Below are positions 1 through 11,774 of a stretch of DNA of 64,000 nucleotides, in pieces. The stretch's first letter is position 1. Each line of letters opens with the position of its first letter. The DNA comes from Lineus longissimus (taxonomy: Eukaryota; Nemertea; Pilidiophora; Heteronemertea; Lineidae), in NCBI RefSeq assembly GCF_910592395.1, contig NC_088323.1, positions 9,610,001 to 9,674,000 of the forward strand. Direction: 5' to 3'. Under the pieces are notes generated by a model that was not told the origin of the DNA, made no database searches, and saw only the letters and a program-made list of their open reading frames with translations. The position numbers and the translations under genes were made by a program.

Positions 1-355
1 TATAGATTGTCTACTGATGTCCCCATATCGAGCTATTTAACATCAGAACTGGATTGTCATACGAATTATTGAGGATCAGTTAGTTAGAACAGGTTGACAT
101 GAGGTGGAGATGTTTTTTTTGCATTGAGAAAGCCAAAGATATTGTGATGACTGATATCTTTTTGGGCAGAGTTGTGAATGCCTATTCATGATCTCTTTAG
201 ATTGTTACACTGATGTATGTCCCCATAATATACAGCTATTACATCATTACTGGTTCATATGAACTGGAATGTCATCACATTAGTCTTAATGGGGGACCAG
301 TTAGTTATTAGGACAGGTTGTGACATGTTTTTTTCATTGGCACAGCCAAAGATCA
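1..355. repeat. Imperfect direct duplication, about 196-bp offset
   Basis: The first 145 bases and bases 197-355 share an ordered series of blocks: TAGATTGT, ACTGATGT, TGTCCCCATA, AGCTATT, ACATCA, ACTGG, CAGTTAGTTA, ACAGGTTG, GACATG, a T-run, CATTG and AGCCAAAGAT. The two copies differ by small indels and substitutions. The second copy runs straight into the 125/121-bp array that follows. No gene is seen here; a short ORF across 259-537 only reads through repeat sequence. Confidence 0.7.
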
Positions 356-940
356 TCCAATCTTACCTGGCATGCCGTTATTATCGCATCCTTGAGCAAG
401 GACAACAGATAGGCCACCAAAATAAGTCGGACGAATACCGGCAATTGATAAGTGAAAGCAACTGGCTCACAATGAAGTCATTCGATCTTACCTGGCATGC
501 CGTTATTATCGCATCCTTGAGCAAGGACAACAGATAGGCCACCAAAATAAGTCGGACGAATACCGGCAATTGATAAGTGAAAGCAACTTGCTCACAATGA
601 AGTCATCCGATCTTACCTGGCATGCCGTTATTATCGCATCCTTGAGCAAAGACAACAGATAGGCCACCAAAATAAGTCGGACGAATACCATTGATAAGTG
701 AAAGCAACTGGCTCACAATGAAGTCATCCGATCTTACCTGGCATGCCGTTATTATCGCATCCTTGAGCAAGGACAACAGATAGGCCACCAAAATAAGTCG
801 GACGAATACCATTGATAAGTGAAAGCAACTGGCTCACAATGAAGTCATCCGATCTTACCTGGCATGCCGTTATTATCGCATCCTTGAGCAAGGACAACAG
901 AAAGGCCACCAAAATAAGTCGGACGAATATGATTGATATT
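352..940. repeat. Tandem array, five units of 125/125/121/121 bp
   Basis: The landmark TCTTACCTGGCATGCC starts at 361, 486, 611, 732 and 853, so the spacings are 125, 125, 121 and 121. The 4-bp difference is loss of GGCA-type sequence before ATTGATAAGTG. Units are nearly identical, which suggests recent expansion or homogenisation. On the minus strand every unit holds a good 5' splice-site match (CCAGGTAAGAT) after a short open stretch, so the unit could derive from an exon edge. The ORFs of 60-93 codons across it are repeat read-through. Confidence 0.9.
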
Positions 941-1164
941 GTCAGCATATCACTGCGTAAATAATGACACAACAAAGGGGGTGGTTGTAACTGATAATGC
1001 ATCACATAAAAATAAGAAAATAGTTTTTATTAAATATTCACTCTGTACACAAACCTTCGTCATGTTTATAAAACAAATGCAGAAAGTACATTGATGCAAA
1101 AAAGACAAAACCATTTCAAGGAACTAAAATTCCTGGCTCTTCACAACACGTACATTAACGTATG

Positions 1165-1300
1165 AAATACTCGAGGGTCTGTCGGATGAGACTAAAAGCC
1201 GTGGTCCCTTGTACCGGAGTGTCTATGCCAGGGCAAGTAAAAGATCCCACATAGGTGGACAGTAGCCTATAGTGGACTCCATACCTCCGGCAAAAATCCA
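1165..1300. repeat. SINE-like module
   Basis: The stretch with GTCGGATGAGACTAAAAG, CCGTGGTCCC and a following AAAGATCCCAC resembles a module I associate with tRNA-derived SINEs of marine invertebrates. No internal Pol III boxes were identified and there is no second copy in the window. It would lie in the 3' untranslated region of the minus-strand KDZ gene that stops at 1440. The family assignment is from memory and not firm. Confidence 0.3.
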
Positions 1301-1439
1301 ATAAAGGCAATAGGGTTACGACGCCGGTAATGATATGAATGATATGATGATACTGGGGTAAGGGTTCAGGCTAAACATTTCCAACCGGGTGCGGGATTGG
1401 AGTATTGTATTTTTCCAAAACCCTGTGGGAGCAAAAGGG

Positions 1440-2075
1440 TTAACAGTCCTGATATTGATCCTCATCGTCATCTTCTAATTCTCCAATGTCTTGTTCATCC
1501 ATGCATTGAACCTCTTCCACAATCTGACCCAGTTCCTCAATAGTAAGACCTAACTCAGCAGCAACATCAATTCTGGATGGCTGCTTACTAATTGATTGCA
1601 AAAATGTGCTGTCTGGTGTGTATATCTGCAAGGTGTCCACAAATTTCGAAGAAACGTAACTGCTCCAGCTCAATGGAAACATCTTTTCCTATGATAAGGG
1701 ACATTTGCCCAGCCGAGGATTCGGGCAGTACTGCAATGGATTTTGCAAGAGTATCATGTTGTTTTTCAAACCATTTTGCAACGTTGACAATTTCTTTCTG
1801 GAGTAAATCCTTCTCCTCCATTGCTCGGTTACTAAGACATAGAAGTTCAATAGCTTGTCTTTTTAAAGTGGCAGGAATGGTAGAAGTATTAACACCACTT
1901 GCATCTTCACTTTCCTCTTCTCCAATGTATTGACCCTGCAATGCATTTTCGTACACAATTGTATCTGGCAGGTTGGCATCTGCTTCTTTCGCGTTGTAAG
2001 TCATGACCAACTTCTTCACCTGCCGGTTGGTTTTATTCACGCTTTTCTGCACCCGGATTGCAATAGCCTGGCCAT
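1440..2075 (-). CDS. KDZ gene exon 14, helical tail and acidic C-terminus
   Basis: The acceptor TTTTTACAG leads into [20 protein letters not shown], then [10 protein letters not shown], and a helical segment ([20 protein letters not shown]). This frame closes at 1588. An overlapping frame from about 1682 continues [15 protein letters not shown] to an acidic tail ([14 protein letters not shown]) and stops at 1440. The acidic tail looks like the true end, so another indel near 1640-1660 is likely. A minus-strand AATAAA lies near 1030. Confidence 0.68.
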
Positions 2076-5000
2076 CTGTAAAAAAGGAACACTTTAACAA
2101 ACAGTTAATGTACACTTCGTTCACACAATTAGTAAAATAATGAAATCCAGAGAACAAAATTACCCAACCCTCTTCTCAAACACAAATGTATTATGTAATG
2201 TCAGATTCCAAATCCATTGTCATATTACATGTACGTGATTCACTGCTAAAATCATGGCTTATTGCATGCAGTATGGGTGCCACTAACAATCACAGCCAAG
2301 TTTCTATTTCAGCAAACATGGCATGAATAAAAGAGGAAAATAAAGCTTTTGCCACAAGAAATTATTCAGATGCAAGTGGGAATAATGACCAATTGATTTT
2401 TGATGGGGTAGGCCTCATTCTAAACCAGCATCTATTTCTAAAAGTAAAACAGGGCAAATGTAAATGACGCTTCTAGGCAGAATAAAATGTCCTGAAAAAC
2501 ACGGTCAGTACACAATGTCCGATGACGCGTGTGCAAATTTCTTACCTGCATACTTTTTCAACATTTCAAGCAGGATCCTCCTTTCTATGCAGTGCTTGTT
2601 GATGGACTTCAGGAGTTTCCTCTTATTGGACAACGCTAAAAGATATTGGATGGCTATTAATACTATTAGCAATAGAGTAGTGCAACGAATCATCAAGTAC
2701 CGGTAGGTACTTGCAACTGTAGCTTGTTCATCATAGCTCATACACGTGGAGAATTAGTTGTCACCTCCCATGCTGGAGATTTATTGAACACTAGTGCATG
2801 TGAATGTATATGCACTTCGACGTTACAAATCTGCTGGAGTATGTCCCAGGGTAACTGTGAGTGCTTCCTTTAGCATGGAGATTATTTCAGCCAAGTCGAA
2901 AACCATCTAATAACAATTTACATGTACCTTGTCTTGGTCGGCTGCTGCCATGAAGATCTTGTTATTCAAGACACCACTCATCAACTTCATGCTTGGAGAC
3001 TGTAAAAATATTTATTACTTTTAATGTACATAATTAAATGTGCCCAAAGATGGCTCAGGCAAGAAAGGCTGTTTACAATATTACTTGTTAATGCACCAAT
3101 GAACAAAGGTTTGTCGATGAAGGTCAAGTTATAGCCACAAACAAGAAAGGAGTTTGATTAGATTTATCTACATACATTGTTATGTACTTTATGTAGTAAT
3201 CATCATTGGCCACAGGGGTTCACTGGGAGTGGGACTGAGGAAATTATAGTCATAAGTGTAAACTCAGGTATGGATACATAGTCAATATTGGCCTTGCAAC
3301 CGGTGGGACAGGCTGAATTCTATAGTTATATTAAAACAAACAGGTCCTGGTCCACAGTATGCTCATGATGCTGAATGCATGGCCACTGGTAAGTCTTGGT
3401 CATCCCAAAATGATTACAGTAGTGTGTAAAGGACAAAAATGAATACCTTGCAACTTATTCAAAAGAGGTATTAATTCATTCTCAGATGTTGCGATTGTGT
3501 CCTTTGCTTTAGTCATCTTCGAGACAAAGTGCAACCCTGGAGAATAAGAAAAAAATAAATAAAAATAAGGTGAGTCCCAGCAGTTACAAAATGTACCCTG
3601 CTGACAACATTCTGTGCTCTGCACTTTTGTATAAGCCCACAACCAATGAGCATACGAAAAATCCTGCTTAACTTTTGGGTACAGACTCGGAGCTGCCAGC
3701 AACACACTCCAAGGGTTTGATTACAAGATTTATAATGAAATCAATGTCATCGGACCAAATCAAATGAGATGCATAGCTAGATGTAGTCATGTACAGCATA
3801 TTTTGTCAATATATTTAACTATCAAATAACACGATTACTGTATTCATCCTAGGCAACACAAAACATAACATTGATTTTTGACATGAACACTTTTCCGCCT
3901 GTGCTCACCAATTGCTCGAACGGTCAACAATGAAGGAGAGTATTATCAGAAGAAGAGGCTCAAAACTAGTCATGTCAAACAGGAAAGTACGAAACATTAA
4001 TACTGCATCGTGTTTCCATCACGAATAATTGAGCTATGAGAGGTAATGTCACAATATCACACGTAACCAGACATACAGGTATCAAGTGGGTTTACCTATT
4101 TTCAAAATGTTCCTATGGGTGAAGTAAATGAGAGCATCTGACAGGACATCAACTCTATGACTAGGGGTCATTTCTTTCGTAATCTTGAGAAACTGCGGAG
4201 ATAGGACCACAAACGCTCCATTGTTTCGCCATCTGTAAGGCCAATACCAGCAACGGGCCTTGGGTTGTATTTTACCTAACAAATCAAAGAATACTTATAA
4301 TATGATTATCGTCACCGCATTCAGAACAGTTTTATCACCAAATTAAATGGTTTAGAAAAGATGTTTCATAGATACCATATCATCACCTCCTCCCACAACC
4401 AAGATATTTGGCCAAATTCAGTGGTTCATTGTAGTGTTAAATATGACGTATTCATGTGTGACAGGTCACCATAGGGTGAATTAGAATGACAGAATGAATC
4501 GCAAGAGGTGAGGTCTGACGGGGCGCTTTCTTCTTGTGCCTCGTACTCCAACCTTTTGGGTGCAATGTTCTCAGGACGAGGCCACCTGATCTAGAGCACA
4601 TATGTATGTATGATGTTTGAGGACAATAGCCTTAGCAGTTGCGGAGATGATGATGTAATAAAAATGAACAATGTTCATACCTGACAGGAAAATTGGTGGC
4701 CATAACAATGGAAGATAGGGATGGCAAGCTTTACTGAGTCCAACAAATGAGCCATGTTAGAACCCTGAAAAGACAGTAGAAAATTCAATCAGTATTCAAA
4801 ATCTTACAATACTGGGTTTCCCTCAGTTATGATGAGAGGTGGAGGAGGTTCAACATCATTTGCAACTTGACCTGTACTGCTATCTGTTTATCATTTGAAA
4901 GAAGACAGGTTGTAATGTTTCATGGAAAAAAATAATTGATGGGGTTTATTACCTTAAGGTGTGCCTCCAACATGCATGCAATATCATACATGGTGTAGAA

Positions 5001-8000
5001 GTCCTTTCCATGAAACTTCTCTAACAACTGCTGCAGCATGTACACAGGATAGGCTAGCCTGCAGAAAACAATGATAAAACACAAACGAATATTGTAGTCA
5101 TTTCATTCATATAAATGCTGTACACAACACATGAGGAATGTGAAATCCAAATAAATACAATGTACTACAAGTTACAACATTCACCGGTACATTACAAGCA
5201 TGGTAAATAACTTAAAATGAGATTAATTGTGAGAAAACTTATTCATTTACTTTGTTCATTGTCAGCCTTCCACACAAGAAACAGCTAAATACTTTTGAAA
5301 GGGTGGAACTAAAAGAAGAATTCTACCTTTCTCCATGCTTCAAACTGAACATCATGACTGGCATTTCATGTCTGCATGCTGCACCAAAAACTGCTGTCTC
5401 ATCTAACATTTCGTATCTTCGGTTACTTCTCAGCGAGTTTCCTGCTTGAAATTACTGCAGTCCTACAAAGAATCACAGAATCAGGTGTGGAATGTGAGAG
5501 TATTATCCTACATGTACTTTCAAACTGAAAAAAAAACTATTTCAAAACATAATACAAGAAATTAAAATAAATTTGAATGAATGACTTGTAATCTAACGTA
5601 ATTATTGATTATATAAGGTAGGACTAAATATACTCTCACCCATAACTGTTGAGTTAGGGCTATGATAACATTAAATGGATATGGTTGTTTACGAGATAAA
5701 GTGTCTTCGGCAGTGCACGGCCGATGTGGATTGTGACAAATGTTGGTTGTTTCGGTGGAAAATAAAGACGAAAGAATTTAGTTAAAATCCAAGTTTTTAA
5801 AAAAAAATAAAATCGCCCATAGAACCGTTACAACGTAAGAGCAGTAGAAAGAAGATCATCCTGCAAACCAATGGTATTTCCCTGCATAAACCAGTGTCAA
5901 TAAGCCAATGATGAAAATTACTGTTGATAATTTGTGTTGAAAAAAACAGTTGAAATCTCGAAAAATCGTGCATTTGTAATTGTACAGACACAAACTTATG
6001 CTTTTTCCAGCGATGTTTGCGTAATGTCACGCAAGAAAAAATATGCTGCGCATCCTCGCAACAATACATGTACTTACATTATCACCTTTCTTTCCTTTGA
6101 GGTTTTGTTTAGTAACAAATGCATCGACCTCATCTTGAGAAGCGAAGAACTGGCCTGCATGTTTTGGCTCTGATTGGCTGATGCCAGATGACTTCTTTCG
6201 CACCAAACCAAAATTCGCATCCATAGATATCACAACTGGATATTGGTCTCCCTGAAAAAAATTTTTTTTATTATCTCCAAACAATCTTCATGGTTGAATT
6301 AAGAGATGGAATTGAAAATGACACAGCAATTCTTTGCCGAGAACAATTCTAATGCAGCTCTAAAATCAATATTGGGTATTTGTAAAAATGTAATGTAACG
6401 ATGCGGACATTCACAAATTCACTTTAGGAGGGGCCAATGTTATTTGACATACAGAAAAGAATATCTGACTTATTATTTTTGAAATCCACCCACAAAAACA
6501 ACAACTATCTGAATACTTAACTAAATAAATGCCATAAAAGGGGGCGGGGGATGGACGTGGGATACCTAAACTGACAGTGACATCCCATCATAAAAGGGCC
6601 CTACCCCAATTCCCGATATAAAGCAATTTCAGCCAAATCCCGACGTAATCCACTGCTCATCCTGAGTCCACTAAAATAAGGGTGTGTCTATCCCGAATCC
6701 CGACAGCGATTTTCGGCTCATCCCGGTGTCCCGAAAAACACTGTCCCCTTCCCATATTGATTAAGATTGCCATTAATCAGTGGTAACACACCACCTTATT
6801 TATTACCATTTATGACTGACAACATTCATATTATACAGTCTAATTACCATTGGACAGGCAGGACATTCTGTACCATTCTCAAACTCTGGACAGATGGAGC
6901 GAAGGTAGTCACATTTGTAGATGAAGCCCGATATTCCTCAAAACTTTCATTGATGAGCACTTTATAAACATCTTGATAAGTCTGATAAAAAAACAAAATG
7001 AAAAGGACCTGTTTACATCAATACATGGCATGTCTCATAAATGTACATTTACATCTGGAATGCATCTTGGACTTATTATCATTATAAATCTGGTGTTGTT
7101 TACATTATGTATGTGCTCCTTGAATTTTTAACGATCCAACGATTGTGTGTCACAACACAAGTCAGGGCAATGCAAATTACGCAACATTTACAGGTACACT
7201 CCGGTGACAGTAGTAATAAAGGCCATGGAAAAAAGTACATCGACACAAGTTTATTTCAAATTCCTCACAAACCAAGCTGAGCAGAAGTACATGTATGTAT
7301 TGTAATTTACACCAATATAGCAAATTCACCCACCTATCAAATGAAAGTTCTACAGTCAATGATGCGTTTGAAAGAAGGAATTTTATAAAGACTAATTTAG
7401 TTCTAAAATTTTTCTTTTACATCCTTATGTTCCTCTCATTGTATTCAATAATACGTAGGTCCTGTTTGAGTAATATTTCAGTGTGGAAAACGAGTTTTAT
7501 GCACTTTTATGGGAAAATAATGAGGTCTCCATGAGTCACTTTTGTCAGGTGCCTACAGTCAATGCCTGTGGACCTTTGTAAAACAGTGACATCACAAGTA
7601 TGAATTGAAGGGCCTATCTAAATGATGATAGTGAGTTGGCCCCTAAGCAGTGGAGATATCTCCTCTGAAACCGAGAATCATTCAGATTGAATGAATAGAG
7701 GTTATGTGAGGGGGTGGGAAACTTTGATTGCGTCTCAAGAGCGAGTGCACAGCCGGATGGACTATAATTGGTCTTTCATAGTTTGTACATGAATCAGCCG
7801 GTTTCTACGTCGTGTTTAAAAACGATAGAACGGTTGTGTCAAGCATGTGAGTGTGACTCAGAACATTGGACATTGAAATTTGGGAAAATCACTAATGCAT
7901 GATAGGCCACTATTGGTGTGTTTGTTCATTATTATCTTCCCCTTTTGTAATAATGAATAAAGAAGTAGCCAAAAAAGTATCATTTACTGTAGAATTTTTA

Positions 8001-11000
8001 TAAATATAATATTGATTACATTATTTGATAGCTGGGTAAATTGGTAGTTGATAAAGTATGGAATTAGTGAAACCTTGGAAACACTGATAAACCTTGGAAT
8101 ATTCAATGTAAACCATGGAATCACTGTGCAAATAGCGCGGGAAATCGGGTGCGTTCCTTCCACGATTTATACCCTCCCAACTGACAGTCTCGTCCCAGCT
8201 GACTTTATTGATAGCAATTTGCCAGTTAGTTCAGAAGCCAACATTTTTAATGTGGAGGATGACGTCATCAATTGGCAATGCGCTGTGGTCGTTAAAATAT
8301 TTTATTTCTCTTCAATGGAAGCAAAAATTAGTTTTTATGATTGTTTTGTATTCCATAGACGATAAAGTATTATGCTCGGTACTAGATGCACGAGATCATA
8401 GGACAAACACACACGTGAATAAAAAAACCGCTTAGAACTGGTGACGTCACAAAGATCTCTGCATCCCTCGATGCGTACTGGAAGATGTAAGAAATCGCTC
8501 ACGGCGAAGGAAATTTTCATCCGCAAACTTCGGTAATAAACATACATGACTAGGCTTCTTTTATTCATCGTTTGTTATAAAATATCAGTCAATCATAGAC
8601 AATTAGGCCTAGACATAGTCGTCAACCTTATACATGCATAATGCATGACAGGCCCCCAATTTTCTCTGTATCACCCTGTATGAACAGACCGATCCGTAGT
8701 TCAAATAGGCCCCGCGTGGTGGTGGCGTATTTATAAGCGGAGCGCTATTGGTTCATATTATGGGTGTGTGGTGGGCGTGTCTTCCCATATTTAGGAGATC
8801 AGTACTGTACACTTGAGGCGAGGTACAACTGGGTTGTTCTAAAATACAGACTATTGAATCGGATATGCGACAGATTTCTAAATTACCATAAAATTCCGAT
8901 CTGATCATGTAAGAATAAGCTCCAAATGTTGATTCGTAACCACGTTAGGTTCGAATGGCATTATTTCATGTTTTTATGCATTTTTAGGACTGATTCCAAG
9001 GTTTATCACTGGTTCCAAGGTTTCACTGATTCCAAGCTTTATCAACTACCGGGTAAATTTGCTATTGATGTAGAGTACACATTTCTGCTCAGCTTGGTTT
9101 GTGAGGAATTTGAAATAAACTGGTGTCCTTTTACTTTTTTCCATGAGTGTACATGATTGTACGTACATTGTACATGTACAAAGTAATTGATAGCAATATC
9201 AAGTTAAATTCATCCATACATGTACGTAAATGCATGCAATTTTGATACTTGGATACAATAAGTTTTCCTCTGGAAAAATATTATTAGACAATGACTATTA
9301 CATAAAAAGATATTTACAATATATATCTTTTGTCAAGCCAACACAAATTATTCACAAAAATAACCATGATTTAGAATATAGAATTATTATAAAATACGGA
9401 ATTTACCGGATCTTCAGTTTTCACATATGGATGATAAACATGCTTGAAGGCATCACAGAAATCTTTCACAGGTATTGATCCTTGGAGGTAGACAACTCTC
9501 AATGCTTCCATAAAGTGCATGAAGCACATCGCTGGTCTTTTGGGTGACGATGGCCAAAGGTGATGTCGGATGAGTGTGACGGCTTCAGGTTCACATTGAC
9601 AGAACTCGAAGGAGATTTTATGGTGACGTCCTATTGTATAAAAATTTACTTGAATTAGCTCAAACAGACAATGACATTTGTTTAGCACTGTACATGGTTC
9701 TTAAAACAGAAAATAACAAATAACAGCTCATTCGAAATTGGAGAGAGGGATTTTTTTCAACTCTCGATAATCTTTTGAAAGGTGTACATTAGTCAACAAC
9801 TTCCTCCCCGTGCTCCCTACAATCTGTGTTCTTTTAGTTTTAAAATGCTGAATGACGTCCTTGTTCAGCTTTTGGCAGTACTTTTAATTGAAGGGACTTT
9901 TGACAATGATTAGTTACTCAATAACTTTTGAGTCAGTATTGTAGTTGCAAGTCACCATTTTCAATCCTCTCAAGCCGATAGTACTGTTTAAGAAGGTCTG
10001 TCACTTTCCTCAAATTAGTTTGCCAACTGCAACCAGGGGTCACCGTATACCCCTGGCCCAATTATGTTAATTTTTTTGGTGACATGTTGCTCTAAAACTA
10101 GCTGAATGTGCAAGTTTCATCCAGATACATTTAGCGCTTGAGTTAAAATCTAGAACAAGAGGCCCAAGGGCCTGGCGCTCAGCTGAGTTAATATCATTAA
10201 TATCTTCCCGGTGTTCAGTTCATTATGCATGAAAATGGCATGCTCCATGGTATTTGATATCCTTTTGCGTTCACTACGGTACCAATGTTTTTGGTTGACA
10301 TAATTATGCCACTGTTCATTCCTCAATCCTGACCATAATTCGGGTGAAATCATCGTATGAAAATATTTACCGAAACATGAAGTTTATGCCATGAATGAGG
10401 ACACTCATTGTCATAGCCTCGTTTACAAGTACGAAGTATTTTCCCGCGAATATTCAAAACTGCTTGGCTCCTTGCCAGTTAAATAACATGTGACTATACA
10501 CAAAATAGAAAACTTTGATGGAAATTGTAAATCATTTTTTTATCTATCAGGGGAAACAAGCTGATGATGATCAAATAAATCATTCATGAGAAATCGTTTT
10601 GTTGCTGAAGCTTGCATGACGAAGTTAATGCTAAACCTTTTCTGGTGCTCTACTGCGCCACCGCAGTTTTCTATTTAGACCAGCGATGACGTCATTTCTG
10701 GTGATTCCCTACGTTGTCCAATGAGCGCTTTTTAAAATGTGCCATTTGGTATTGTACAGTATGCAATGTATTTTTTCAGCGCTGACAGTTGCCGAACAGA
10801 ATGCCGTAGCTCCCTCAATTTCCAATCAATTTTTATGGGAGTGACATTATTGTATTGCTTAGAATGTCTACTTTTTACTCATGAAAGAATCGTAGAACTA
10901 AAACTTAATAGGCGAACAGAATCATGCCGATTCACTGCACATACTGTGGGAATTCTCCACTTCAAAATACATCGGCGATGTCATCGCGAACAGAGCATGT

Positions 11001-11740
11001 ACTTCCGATATCGTTTTCACAGAAATGTGGCCAAATTTTCAAGAACTAATTTCTGAAAGTAGTCTCTAAAGACCTTATGACTACCACTGAAACGAACTAG
11101 TGATAATATCGCCTACCAGACTACTTTTTAAGCAGAAAATTGGGTACTTGAGTGTCATTGAGCTCCAGGCGTAAACAACATGCCGCCATTTTGTCTCCGC
11201 TTCGGTATTTCGTACGCCGCTTATAATGCACCTTCTCAATTAAAACCAACATAATAAGGCCTTACATCGTTGATTGAATAGGAACACCACACAAAACACA
11301 ATAAAGTGGGGGTACAATCGATTACGAAGCTGAAGTGAACAGTGATTTATTCCTGGAGCTACTGCTTTTGTTGTGTAGCTGCCATGTTTTGAGAACTGGC
11401 AAATAGGAGACTTCATTGATGGCTGACGTCATCGGGCGGGAATTTGAATCGGCAGAAATAATTAAAAGGCAGGTAGCGCCCTCTCCTGTTAAAATTTTGA
11501 ACTTTTTCTCAATAAAATAGATTTTCAAGAATTTTATCTTAATATTAGAGCATATTTCGACTAATTCTGCTGCTCCTAGGCCGATATAGGCCAGTTTCCT
11601 TCATGCACTCTCGCTCGCAGGAAGTAGGTCGAATGGCGACAAATTTTGTTTTGAAAGTAGAGTTTGACCAGAAGTATCCAGAAATGCAAAATTGAAGTAT
11701 CCAGGTCTTACGGTTACAAAATGTGCACCATGGGTTTAAC

Positions 11741-11774
<34 letters not shown>

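Noticed and set aside
352-940. CRISPR-like regular array
   Set aside because: Units are 121-125 bp with no variable spacers, and the context is eukaryotic.
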